DNA of 64,000 nucleotides from NCBI RefSeq assembly GCF_015689335.1, contig NZ_CP065053.1, positions 124,001 through 188,000 of the forward strand. The letters are read 5' to 3'. Origin of the DNA: Massilia antarctica (GTDB taxonomy: Bacteria; Pseudomonadota; Gammaproteobacteria; Burkholderiales; Burkholderiaceae_D). Positions 44,010 to 53,592 of the stretch are shown here, one piece after another (the first letter of the stretch is position 1; the number at the start of each line of letters is the position of its first letter). The position numbers and the translations under genes were made by a program. The notes under the pieces are model-generated. The model had not been told where the DNA came from, did not search any database, and worked only from the letters and a program-made list of their open reading frames with translations.

Positions 44010-47000
44010 ATGAGCACTTTTGACTTCGCCAACGATTTCACGCACATGAGCAAGGCTTTGCACGATTTGGAACGGACTTGCCTGACGGGTGGTGCGAAGG
44101 CAGTCAGCGATGTCCAAAAGCACCTGCAACAGTTTTCCCGGTCGCATCCTTTACCCAGCCTGAGGGACGTGGCGCAGCATTTTCCGGAGGGACGCCTTTT
44201 TCTTGCAGTCAATGATGCGCTGAACGAGTCGAACCGTCTTGTACTCCAGCGCCTGACATCGACCGTTCAGGGGCTCGACTTGAGGGCAGTCCAAGCCGTC
44301 CTTCTGGAAGTGGCCAAGGAAACTGCCAAGTACCTCGGCGGCGGAGCAGTCTTGGGCGCGACCGTGGGCGGCGCCCTTGGCGCCCTGGCCGCCGGCGTTG
44401 GCGCGGCGCCGGGCATGGTCGTCGGCGCGGAGATTGGCTTTCAAATTGGCAGCGCCATCATGGCGCTGATGGGCCTGGCCGACCTGGCAGAAGCTTTCTG
44501 GCCCGTTGTGAAGATGCTCTTTATACCCATCGCCCAGGGCTTCGCTTTGGCTATCCGTGCCGGCATGCTGCCGGAGGACCAGCGTACCAAACGAATTGAA
44601 CTGATCCATGCAGCGGCCGAGTCTTTTGCCCAAGGCAAGTTCATCCTCATTATCGGCATGCTGGCCGCGGTCGCGGCGGTGTACGCGGGCAAGCTCACGG
44701 CCAAGGTGCTCGAAAAAATCGGCAGCAGCAAATTAGGGGTAGGCTTTGCCGCCTGGCTGCAAAAGAACGAGCGGATCGTTTTGAACCATCCAGCCTTGAA
44801 GCTGAAAGTCCGGGCAGCGGCCGAGGGGCCGGCCAAGGCACCCGTCGCGGAAAAAGCGGCGCCGGCAAAGCCGGAGGCCGCCAAGCCAAAGCAGAACGAG
44901 CCCGTGAAGGAAGGCGAGGCCAAAGGACCGTGCGAGCTCTGCGTGCTTAAAGCAGCTCCCGTCAATCCTATTACCGGCAACAAGATCCTCGCCGCCGCTA
45001 TCGACCTGGACTTTGCCCTGCCGGCGGCCCTGCCGCTGGTCTGGCAGCGCACCTACAGCTCGGCGCAACGGCAAGCCGGCTGGCTGGGCTCCGGCTGGAG
45101 CACGCCGCTATCGATTGCGCTGGAAATCAATGTCGACAGTGTCGTCGTGCTCGACCCTTTCGCACGCGAGATCACTTTCTCCTTGCCAGGTGTCGGCGAA
45201 TCGCTGTATTCGCCATCCGAAAAAATCACCCTGGTGCGCACGCACGAGCGCAGTTTCGAGCTGGTCGACGACAAGGGCGAGCGCGACCTGTTCGCCCTGT
45301 CGGCCACGAGCAGCAACATCGCGCGGCTGGTCGGCCAGATGGACGCCAACGGCAACCGGATCAGCATCGCGTACAACCAGCGCCAATTGCCCGAGCGGGT
45401 CGAGGACAGCGCCGGGCGCAGCTACCTGCTGGCGTTCGAAGACCACCGCGGCTTCCCGCGCTTGCGCAGCATTGCCATGCAGCCGGCCGAGCCCGAGACC
45501 GAGACCGACGCTGACACTGAACTGCTGGTCGCGTACGACTACGATGCCAGCGGCAACCTGGCCAAGGTCAGCAACGGCAAGGGCGACGTGACGCGCCAGT
45601 TCGCCTATCGCAACCACGTGATGGTCGAACACAGCCAGCCCGGCGGACTGGTGTCGCGCTACGAATACGACGAGTATGCCGCCGGCGGCAGGGTCACGCG
45701 CAACTGGCTCAACGACGGTCGTTCGTGGGACTTCCGCTACCTGGAGCAGGAAAGCATCGTCACCGACAACCTGGGGCGCGAAGAGCGGTTCCGCTTCGAC
45801 GCAAAGCAACGCCTGATCGGCATGGTGGACGCGGCGGGCGGCGTGACCACGCGCCGTTTCGACAGCAACGGCAATCTGCTCGCCATCACGGACCCGGGCG
45901 GGCGCAGCGTCAGCTACCGCTACGACCAGCGCAGCCGCGTGACCCGCATCGAAAGCGGCGGCAGCGGTACCGGCATCGTCTACGACAGCCGTTTCGACAA
46001 GCCGGCCCTGATCACCGATGCGCTCGGAGCCACCACCGCCCTGCGCTACGACGAATCGGGCAACCTGGCCAGCGTCACCGACGCGCTGGGCCAGCGCACC
46101 TCCTATCAGTACGATGCGAATGGCTTGCCGGTCAAGGTGACGGATGCGGCCGGTGGCGTCAAGAAACTGGCCTACAACCGCGCCGCCCAGTTGATCAGCT
46201 ATACGGACTGCTCGAACAACACGACCCACTTCAGCTACGACGACAAGGGCCGGCTGCTGCGCGCCACCGACGCCAGCGGCAACAGCACCGTCTACAGCTA
46301 CGACGCCGCCGGCCGGCCTTTGGGCACTGAAAAGCCCGATGGCGGCGAGCGCTACGAATACGATCGGCTTGGACGGCTCATCGCGCACATCGACCCGCTC
46401 GGCAACCGCACCAGCTACGTGCTCGACACCGATGGCCAGCCGCTCAAGCGCATCGATGCGCGTGGCGGCGTGATGGAATACCGCTACGACGATGCCCGCC
46501 GCGTGGCCGCGCTGATTAACGAAAATGGCGATGCGCACCGTTTCGTCTACGACACGCTGGACCGCCTGGTCGAAGAAACCGGCTTCGACGCGCGCCTGAC
46601 GCGCTACCGCTACGACGACAGCGGCCTGATCGCAGCCAAGGAAGAACTCGGCAGCGGCGAGCGCAGCGAGTACACGCGCATCGACACGCACTTCAGCCGC
46701 GACAGCGCCGGCCAGTTGGTCGAAAAGCTGATCTCCCGCACCAAGGGCGAGGCCCAGGGGGAACAACTGCGCCTGCGCTATGCCTACGACGCCATCGGCC
46801 GGATGACCCAGGCCATCAATGCCGACGCCGAAGTGAGCCTGCACTACGATGTGCTGGGCCAGTTGGTGGGCGAGCAGACCAAGGCCCGCGATTTCACCAG
46901 CGAGCTGCGGCACGAGTACGACGAGCTGGGCAACCGGATCAAGACGGTCTTGCCTGACGGCCGCGTGCTGAACAATCTGTTCTACGGTTCGGGGCACCTG

Positions 47001-48548
47001 CACCAGATCAACATCGACGGCGAAGTCATTACCGATATCGAGCGCGACAGGCTGCACCGGGCCACCAGCCGCACGCAGGGTGCGCTGACCAGCCAGTTTC
47101 AATATGACCCGGTGGGACGGCTGCTGGCGCAGGTTGCGGGGCACCTGGGCGTTGGCGCAAGCGCCGAGCCGGTGATCGCGCGGCGCTATGAGTACGACGA
47201 GAGCGGCAACCTGCTGGCGATCGACGACAAGCGCAACGGACGCAAGACCTACAGCTACGACGTGATCGGCCGCATCATGAGTGCCGTGCAGCCGGACCTG
47301 GCGGAGCGCTTCGCGTTCGACCCGGCGCACAATCTGCTCGATGAAACGGTTGCGAGTGCCGGCCGGGTGGAAGGCAACCGGGTGCGCGTGTTCGAGGACA
47401 AGCGCTACGACTACGATGCCCATGGCAATCTGACCGAGAAACTGACCGGCAAGCACACGCGCCTGAAGCTGGAGTGGAATGCGGCGCATCAGCTGGTCAA
47501 GTCGGTGGTGACGCGCAATGCCAAGGAACCGAATCCGACGGTGCAGACCGTCAAGTACGCTTACGATCCGTTCGGGCGCAGGATCGCCAAGCGCGACGGG
47601 TTTGGCATGACGCGTTTTGTGTGGGACGGGAACCGCTTGCTGTGCGAGGCGCGCGGGAAGTGGGAGCGCACCTATGTGTACGAGCCAGACTCGTTCGTGC
47701 CGCTGGCACAGCTCGATTCGGTGGCCGATGATGGCGACAATCAACGCCGCAGCGAAGTCCACCATATCCACACCGATCATCTCGGCACGCCGAATGAGGT
47801 GACCGACCAAGAAGGTGAAGTAAAGTGGGGCGCACAATACCAAGTATGGGGCAACGTGTTGAAAGCTCCCGCTCTCTCCCGTGCGCACCACAATTCTTCC
47901 TCACTTGAAGTACAGGCTTACGGCGATGAAGCCTTTAGGCAATCAATCCGGTTTCAAGGTCAGTATTATGATATCGAAACCGGATTACATTACAATAGAT
48001 TCCGCTACTACGATCCAGACATCGGAAGGTTTATTACAAACGATCCGATTGGCCTTCTGGGGGGGGACAACGGGTATCAATACGCAGCCAATCCATCCAA
48101 TTGGGTGGATCCCCTTGGTTTAAGTGGCGTCAAATGGGTTGACCCAAAAAACGTAAATTTTTCTCAATACTATGCATTAAATGAAAGCCTTAGTCACGCG
48201 GAAGTAATGAAGGCTGGCAATTGGGACTGGAATAGATTTCCTGTCACACACCCTCAATCAAGTGCATTAATGGTAGCGGAGGTTAACGGGCAGTTAGTGT
48301 CGTTCGACAATCGAAGACTGATGGCGGCTCAAATTGCCGGGCTGGAAAAAATTCCAGTCTTTGAAGTTAATTTGGAAGCTATCAAACCTGGTACCACTAT
48401 CACTTGGCAACAATCGTTGGACAAACGTCTTTTCTCGAAACCTAAAGATTTTCCACATTTGCCGAAAGTGCAACTTCCACCTCATGGCAGTCCTAATCAA
48501 CCTATAGACCCAACAACCCTACCGTCACCCTGCAAATGCAAAAAATAA
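44010..48548 (+). CDS. Rhs polymorphic toxin 1 (FDNRR-type tip)
   Basis: A 1512-residue Rhs protein. The N-terminus (about 1-310) is helical with hydrophobic stretches (GGALGALAAGVGAAPGMVVG), followed by a DUF6531-like start (PVNPITGNKILAAAIDLDFA), a long series of YD/RHS repeats forming the shell, and the Rhs core ending PIGLLGGDNGYQYAANPS and DPLGL at residues 1367-1371. The remaining 141 residues are the toxin tip, AT-rich in DNA and unlike the core. It contains LVSFDNRRLMAAQIAGL (F1432-R1436) and ends in TWQQSLDKRLFSK. The tip resembles that of the orphan fragment at 54535. The DNRR motif loosely recalls the ParB/sulfiredoxin fold, but activity is unknown. Rhs proteins of this build are usually type VI effectors. 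Confidence 0.92.
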   Translation: MSTFDFANDFTHMSKALHDLERTCLTGGAKAVSDVQKHLQQFSRSHPLPSLRDVAQHFPEGRLFLAVNDALNESNRLVLQRLTSTVQGLDLRAVQAVLLEVAKETAKYLGGGAVLGATVGGALGALAAGVGAAPGMVVGAEIGFQIGSAIMALMGLADLAEAFWPVVKMLFIPIAQGFALAIRAGMLPEDQRTKRIELIHAAAESFAQGKFILIIGMLAAVAAVYAGKLTAKVLEKIGSSKLGVGFAAWLQKNERIVLNHPALKLKVRAAAEGPAKAPVAEKAAPAKPEAAKPKQNEPVKEGEAKGPCELCVLKAAPVNPITGNKILAAAIDLDFALPAALPLVWQRTYSSAQRQAGWLGSGWSTPLSIALEINVDSVVVLDPFAREITFSLPGVGESLYSPSEKITLVRTHERSFELVDDKGERDLFALSATSSNIARLVGQMDANGNRISIAYNQRQLPERVEDSAGRSYLLAFEDHRGFPRLRSIAMQPAEPETETDADTELLVAYDYDASGNLAKVSNGKGDVTRQFAYRNHVMVEHSQPGGLVSRYEYDEYAAGGRVTRNWLNDGRSWDFRYLEQESIVTDNLGREERFRFDAKQRLIGMVDAAGGVTTRRFDSNGNLLAITDPGGRSVSYRYDQRSRVTRIESGGSGTGIVYDSRFDKPALITDALGATTALRYDESGNLASVTDALGQRTSYQYDANGLPVKVTDAAGGVKKLAYNRAAQLISYTDCSNNTTHFSYDDKGRLLRATDASGNSTVYSYDAAGRPLGTEKPDGGERYEYDRLGRLIAHIDPLGNRTSYVLDTDGQPLKRIDARGGVMEYRYDDARRVAALINENGDAHRFVYDTLDRLVEETGFDARLTRYRYDDSGLIAAKEELGSGERSEYTRIDTHFSRDSAGQLVEKLISRTKGEAQGEQLRLRYAYDAIGRMTQAINADAEVSLHYDVLGQLVGEQTKARDFTSELRHEYDELGNRIKTVLPDGRVLNNLFYGSGHLHQINIDGEVITDIERDRLHRATSRTQGALTSQFQYDPVGRLLAQVAGHLGVGASAEPVIARRYEYDESGNLLAIDDKRNGRKTYSYDVIGRIMSAVQPDLAERFAFDPAHNLLDETVASAGRVEGNRVRVFEDKRYDYDAHGNLTEKLTGKHTRLKLEWNAAHQLVKSVVTRNAKEPNPTVQTVKYAYDPFGRRIAKRDGFGMTRFVWDGNRLLCEARGKWERTYVYEPDSFVPLAQLDSVADDGDNQRRSEVHHIHTDHLGTPNEVTDQEGEVKWGAQYQVWGNVLKAPALSRAHHNSSSLEVQAYGDEAFRQSIRFQGQYYDIETGLHYNRFRYYDPDIGRFITNDPIGLLGGDNGYQYAANPSNWVDPLGLSGVKWVDPKNVNFSQYYALNESLSHAEVMKAGNWDWNRFPVTHPQSSALMVAEVNGQLVSFDNRRLMAAQIAGLEKIPVFEVNLEAIKPGTTITWQQSLDKRLFSKPKDFPHLPKVQLPPHGSPNQPIDPTTLPSPCKCKK

Positions 48549-49021
48549 ATGTCAATGATGAAATTTGCCATCCCTTTATTCAGCAGCTCTGGCAGAAATC
48601 GTTGCTGCCCGAGTTTGTCGGAATTATTATGGGTGATGGGAGATTGATTTCAATCAATCAGAATAATTATTTTATTGACCATGAGATAAGACATGAATTA
48701 AAAATCGGAGAGGAATCGACAATAGACAATCTGCTGGAACTTACGGATGACACAATTAGCATAACTCCCTATGGACAAGGTGAGTCGATTGCTGGAACGG
48801 ATGCACTTGCGTCTTGTGGTGAAGGAGAAATGGGCAATGAAGGGTTTGTGGCTGTCACGAATACACACGGGTTATTGTGGGCTGCATTTTTTGCGAATTC
48901 CAATCCTTTTTATCAGGTAAATATCGTGGGAGATTGTGTAGCGGCTGTAAATTCATATGAAGCTACTTGGTATTTTCCTATTGACAGTCCATGGAATATC
49001 ACCATCACCTATGCTCGCTAA
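48536..49021 (+). CDS. Candidate immunity protein for Rhs tip 1
   Basis: A 161-residue acidic cytoplasmic protein starting MQKINVNDEICHPFIQ. It overlaps the Rhs 1 gene by 13 bases, the normal position of an immunity gene, and is AT-rich like the tip. Its C-terminal half (ANSNPFYQVNIV, then ATWYFPIDSP) resembles the partner at 55339 (TESNPFINVEV, then FTWIVPGDN), matching the likeness between the two tips. That parallel supports a cognate pair. No known domain recognised. Confidence 0.75.
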   Translation: MQKINVNDEICHPFIQQLWQKSLLPEFVGIIMGDGRLISINQNNYFIDHEIRHELKIGEESTIDNLLELTDDTISITPYGQGESIAGTDALASCGEGEMGNEGFVAVTNTHGLLWAAFFANSNPFYQVNIVGDCVAAVNSYEATWYFPIDSPWNITITYAR

Positions 49022-49030
49022 AATTTAGTC

Positions 49031-49061
49031 CAATGTCGTTTTGAGTGGAACTTGACTTCGG
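49031..49061 (+). repeat. 31-base repeat after the first immunity gene
   Basis: This 31-base sequence, ending GGAACTTGACTTCGG, recurs at 55790-55820 with three mismatches. Both copies lie downstream of an immunity gene of the same family. Confidence 0.75.
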
Positions 49062-49142
49062 CTATCATGTCGGCTTCCGCTGAATGTCAGATTCGTCGTG
49101 ACCGCGTTGCCGTGAGCTCGATTCCCGGTCACATCCTTTGAC

Positions 49143-52100
49143 GTGGCGCAGCATTTTCCGAAGGGGCGCCTTTTTCTTGCGGTCAATGATGCGCTGCACG
49201 AGTCGAACCGTCTTGTAGTCCAGCGCCTGACCTCCACCGTCCAAGGGCTCGACCTGAGGGCGGTCCAATTCGTACTTCTGGAGGTCGCCAAGGAAACTGC
49301 CAAGTACCTCGGCGGCGGAGCGGTCTTGGGCGCTACCGTGGGCGGCGCCCTTGGCGCCCTGGCCGCCGGCGTTGGCGCGGCGCCGGGCATGGTCGTCGGC
49401 GCGGAGATTGGCTTTCAAATTGGCAGCGCCATCATGGCGCTGATGGGCCTGGCCGACCTGGCAAAAGCTTTCTGGCCCGTTGTGAAGATGCTCTTTATAC
49501 CCATCGCCCAGGGCTTCGCTTTGGCTATCCGTGCCGGCATGCTGCCGGAGGACCAGCGTACCAAACGAATTGAACTGATCCATGCAGCGGCCGAGTCTTT
49601 TGCCCAAGGCAAGTTCATCCTCATTATCGGCATGCTGGCCGCGGTCGCGGCAGTGTACGCGGGTAAGCTGACGTCCAAGGTGCTTGAAAAAATCGGCAAC
49701 AGCAAATTAGGCGTGGGTTTTGCCGCCTGGCTGCAAAAAAACGAGCAGATCGTTTTAAACCATCCAGCCTTGAAGCTGAAAGTCCGGGCAGCGGCCGAGG
49801 GGCCGGCCAAGGCACCCGTCGCGGAAAAAGCGGCGCCGGCAAAGCCGGAGGCCGCCAAGCCAAAGCAGAACGAGCCCGTGAAGGAAGGCGAGGCCAAAGG
49901 ACCGTGCGAGCTCTGCGTGCTTAAAGCAGCTCCCGTCAATCCTATTACCGGCAACAAGATCCTCGCCGCCGCTATCGACCTGGACTTTGCCCTGCCGGCG
50001 GCCCTGCCGCTGGTCTGGCAGCGCACCTACAGCTCGGCGCAACGGCAAGCCGGCTGGCTGGGCTCCGGCTGGAGCACGCCGCTATCGATTGCGCTGGAAA
50101 TCAATGTCGACAGTGTCGTCGTGCTCGACCCTTTCGCACGCGAGATCACTTTCTCCTTGCCAGGTGTCGGCGAATCGCTGTATTCGCCATCCGAAAAAAT
50201 CACCCTGGTGCGCACGCACGAGCGCAGTTTCGAGCTGGTCGACGACAAGGGCGAGCGCGACCTGTTCGCCCTGTCGGCCACGAGCAGCAACATCGCGCGG
50301 CTGGTCGGCCAGATGGACGCCAACGGCAACCGGATCAGCATCGCGTACAACCAGCGCCAATTGCCCGAGCGGGTCGAGGACAGCGCCGGGCGCAGCTACC
50401 TGCTGGCGTTCGAAGACCACCGCGGCTTCCCGCGCTTGCGCAGCATTGCCATGCAGCCGGCCGAGCCCGAGACCGAGACCGACGCTGACACTGAACTGCT
50501 GGTCGCGTACGACTACGATGCCAGCGGCAACCTGGCCAAGGTCAGCAACGGCAAGGGCGACGTGACGCGCCAGTTCGCCTATCGCAACCACGTGATGGTC
50601 GAACACAGCCAGCCCGGCGGACTGGTGTCGCGCTACGAATACGACGAGTATGCCGCCGGCGGCAGGGTCACGCGCAACTGGCTCAACGACGGTCGTTCGT
50701 GGGACTTCCGCTACCTGGAGCAGGAAAGCATCGTCACCGACAACCTGGGGCGCGAAGAGCGGTTCCGCTTCGACGCAAAGCAACGCCTGATCGGCATGGT
50801 GGACGCGGCGGGCGGCGTGACCACGCGCCGTTTCGACAGCAACGGCAATCTGCTCGCCATCACGGACCCGGGCGGGCGCAGCGTCAGCTACCGCTACGAC
50901 CAGCGCAGCCGCGTGACCCGCATCGAAAGCGGCGGCAGCGGTACCGGCATCGTCTACGACAGCCGTTTCGACAAGCCGGCCCTGATCACCGATGCGCTCG
51001 GAGCCACCACCGCCCTGCGCTACGACGAATCGGGCAACCTGGCCAGCGTCACCGACGCGCTGGGCCAGCGCACCTCCTATCAGTACGATGCGAATGGCTT
51101 GCCGGTCAAGGTGACGGATGCGGCCGGTGGCGTCAAGAAACTGGCCTACAACCGCGCCGCCCAGTTGATCAGCTATACGGACTGCTCGAACAACACGACC
51201 CACTTCAGCTACGACGACAAGGGCCGGCTGCTGCGCGCCACCGACGCCAGCGGCAACAGCACCGTCTACAGCTACGACGCCGCCGGCCGGCCTTTGGGCA
51301 CTGAAAAACCCGATGGCGGCGAGCGCTACGAATACGATCCGCTTGGACGGCTCATCGCGCACATCGACCCGCTTGGCAACCGCACCAGCTACGTGCTCGA
51401 CACCGATGGCCAGCCGCTCAAGCGCATCGATGCGCGTGGCGGCGTCATGGAATACCGCTACGACGATGCCCGCCGCGTGGCCGCGTTGATCAACGAAAAC
51501 GGCGACGCGCACCGTTTCATTTACGACACACTGGACCGCTTGGTCGAAGAGACCGGCTTCGACGCGCGCCTGACGCGTTACCGCTACGACGACAGCGGCC
51601 TGATCGCAGCCAAGGAAGAACTCGGCAGCGGCGAGCGCAATGCGTTCACGCGCATCGACACGCACTTCAGCCGCGACAGCGCCGGCCAGTTGATCGAAAA
51701 GCTCATCTCGCGCACGAAAGGTGAAGCACAGGCAGAGCAACTGCGTCTGCGCTATACCTACGATGCCGTCGGACGGATGACCCAGGCCACCAATGCCGAC
51801 GCCGAAGTGAGCCTGCACTACGATGTGCTGGGCCAGTTGGTGGGCGAGCAGACCAAGGCCCGCGATTTCACCAGCGAGCTGCGGCACGAGTACGACGAGC
51901 TGGGCAACCGGATCAAGACGGTCTTGCCTGACGGCCGCGTGCTGAACAATCTGTTCTACGGTTCGGGGCACCTGCACCAGATCAACATCGACGGCGAAGT
52001 CATTACCGATATCGAGCGCGACAGGCTGCACCGGGCCACCAGCCGCACGCAGGGTGCGCTGACCAGCCAGTTTCAATATGACCCGGTGGGACGGTTATTG

Positions 52101-53591
52101 GCGCAGGTTGCGGGGCACCTGGGCGTTGGCGCAAGCGCCGAGCCGATGATCGCGCGGCGCTATGAGTACGACGAGGGGGGGAATCTCCTGGCGATCGACG
52201 ACAAGCGCAACGGACGCAAGACCTACAGCTACGACGTGATCGGCCGCATCATGAGTGCCGTACAGCCGGACTTGGCGGAGCGTTTCGCGTTCGACCCGGC
52301 GCATAATCTGCTCGATGAGACGGTGGCCAGTGCCGGCCGGGTGGAAGGCAACCGGGTGCGCGTGTTCGAGGACAAGCGCTACGACTACGATGCGCACGGC
52401 AATCTGACCGAGAAGCTGACTGGCAAGCACACGCGCCTGAAGCTGGAATGGAATGCGGCGCATCAACTGGTCAAGTCGGTGGTGACCCGCAATGCCCAGG
52501 AACCGAATCCGACGGTGCAGACCGTCAAGTACGCTTACGATCCGTTCGGGCGCAGGATCGCCAAGCGCGACGGGTTTGGCATGACACGGTTTGTGTGGGA
52601 CGGGAACCGCTTGCTGTGCGAGGCGCGCGGGAAGTGGGAGCGCACCTATGTGTATGAACCGGGCTCGTTCGTGCCGCTGGCACAGCTCGATTCCGTTGCC
52701 GATGATGACGGCAGCGGACGCAGCAGCGAAGTCCATCACATCCACACCGACCACCTTGGCACGCCGAATGAGGTGACCGATCAGCAAGGCGAGATCGTCT
52801 GGGCGACCGAGTACAAGGCTTGGGGGAACGTGCTCCGTGTCGTCCAGGCCGCGCCGAAGCGCCACAGTCTGGCCGCTGTTGAGGCTGAGGCGGCGAATGA
52901 CGTTGCAGACTTCCAGCCGATCCGTTTTCTGGGGCAGTATCACGACAGCGAAACTGGCTTGAACTACAACCGCTTCCGCTACTATGATGCGGACTGTGGG
53001 CGGTATGTTTCGCTTGATCCGATCGGACTGGTGGGCGGAACTAATTCATATCAATATGCGCCGAATCCTAGCGGATGGACCGATCCGCTTGGGTTGTCGA
53101 AAATATGTGAGTGCAAAGGGATAAACACCGCACCAATTGCGGGCGGAGGGTTAAGTCCAGCAAGTTTCGGGAAGAGCACGATCGCCGAGGATCCGGTCCT
53201 GCTTGCTCATTGGACCGATGCAATGCGATCTGCGGCCAATTCGAGCAGGTCGAACGGATATATTCGTTATCTAGAATCTTTGAAGAAAGGGGAAGTTCCT
53301 GATCAGAAAATGTTGGAAGAAGCTTTTGGCGCAGTCAATAGCCGCTTTATTCCAGCTGCACGATCGTCAGGATACCAAATTGCCGAGGTTCATCATTGGA
53401 ATTTTGGAAAGTCGAGTTTTCCAGAAGGGATCGTTGACTCACGGAATTTAGTTCCGGTTGAAACCAGAGCACTGCATCAAGAAATCCACACTGCCACTAG
53501 TAGTAGTACGAACATTTGGGGTGGGACAGTTGCACCTCAGCACCAGTTACCTCTTGAAGGTTGGTTTACGACGCTACCGCCTTGGAATTAA
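49143..53591 (+). CDS. Rhs polymorphic toxin 2, N-terminally truncated (HNH-like tip)
   Basis: A 1482-residue frame starting at GTG 49143. It lacks the first 53 residues of Rhs 1. Homology begins at about 49122, but a 13-base deletion shifts the frame just ahead of the GTG, and there is no ribosome site, so it may be a silent cassette. The core is almost identical to Rhs 1, with a long stretch (about 44770-46330 against 49744-51304) showing hardly any change. After DPLGL (1314-1318) a 164-residue tip follows. It has histidines at 1417 and 1418 (EVHHWNF), LVPVETRAL, and H1445 and H1449 (HQEIH), a layout typical of HNH-type nuclease toxins. Its linker KICECKG resembles that of Rhs 3. Confidence 0.85.
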   Translation: MAQHFPKGRLFLAVNDALHESNRLVVQRLTSTVQGLDLRAVQFVLLEVAKETAKYLGGGAVLGATVGGALGALAAGVGAAPGMVVGAEIGFQIGSAIMALMGLADLAKAFWPVVKMLFIPIAQGFALAIRAGMLPEDQRTKRIELIHAAAESFAQGKFILIIGMLAAVAAVYAGKLTSKVLEKIGNSKLGVGFAAWLQKNEQIVLNHPALKLKVRAAAEGPAKAPVAEKAAPAKPEAAKPKQNEPVKEGEAKGPCELCVLKAAPVNPITGNKILAAAIDLDFALPAALPLVWQRTYSSAQRQAGWLGSGWSTPLSIALEINVDSVVVLDPFAREITFSLPGVGESLYSPSEKITLVRTHERSFELVDDKGERDLFALSATSSNIARLVGQMDANGNRISIAYNQRQLPERVEDSAGRSYLLAFEDHRGFPRLRSIAMQPAEPETETDADTELLVAYDYDASGNLAKVSNGKGDVTRQFAYRNHVMVEHSQPGGLVSRYEYDEYAAGGRVTRNWLNDGRSWDFRYLEQESIVTDNLGREERFRFDAKQRLIGMVDAAGGVTTRRFDSNGNLLAITDPGGRSVSYRYDQRSRVTRIESGGSGTGIVYDSRFDKPALITDALGATTALRYDESGNLASVTDALGQRTSYQYDANGLPVKVTDAAGGVKKLAYNRAAQLISYTDCSNNTTHFSYDDKGRLLRATDASGNSTVYSYDAAGRPLGTEKPDGGERYEYDPLGRLIAHIDPLGNRTSYVLDTDGQPLKRIDARGGVMEYRYDDARRVAALINENGDAHRFIYDTLDRLVEETGFDARLTRYRYDDSGLIAAKEELGSGERNAFTRIDTHFSRDSAGQLIEKLISRTKGEAQAEQLRLRYTYDAVGRMTQATNADAEVSLHYDVLGQLVGEQTKARDFTSELRHEYDELGNRIKTVLPDGRVLNNLFYGSGHLHQINIDGEVITDIERDRLHRATSRTQGALTSQFQYDPVGRLLAQVAGHLGVGASAEPMIARRYEYDEGGNLLAIDDKRNGRKTYSYDVIGRIMSAVQPDLAERFAFDPAHNLLDETVASAGRVEGNRVRVFEDKRYDYDAHGNLTEKLTGKHTRLKLEWNAAHQLVKSVVTRNAQEPNPTVQTVKYAYDPFGRRIAKRDGFGMTRFVWDGNRLLCEARGKWERTYVYEPGSFVPLAQLDSVADDDGSGRSSEVHHIHTDHLGTPNEVTDQQGEIVWATEYKAWGNVLRVVQAAPKRHSLAAVEAEAANDVADFQPIRFLGQYHDSETGLNYNRFRYYDADCGRYVSLDPIGLVGGTNSYQYAPNPSGWTDPLGLSKICECKGINTAPIAGGGLSPASFGKSTIAEDPVLLAHWTDAMRSAANSSRSNGYIRYLESLKKGEVPDQKMLEEAFGAVNSRFIPAARSSGYQIAEVHHWNFGKSSFPEGIVDSRNLVPVETRALHQEIHTATSSSTNIWGGTVAPQHQLPLEGWFTTLPPWN

Positions 53592-53592
53592 A

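Noticed and set aside
45108..47891. Long minus-strand frames opposite the Rhs genes (also 50082-52076 and 59119-61434).
   Set aside because: They arise in every Rhs copy from codon bias in the YD repeats; no plausible protein features.
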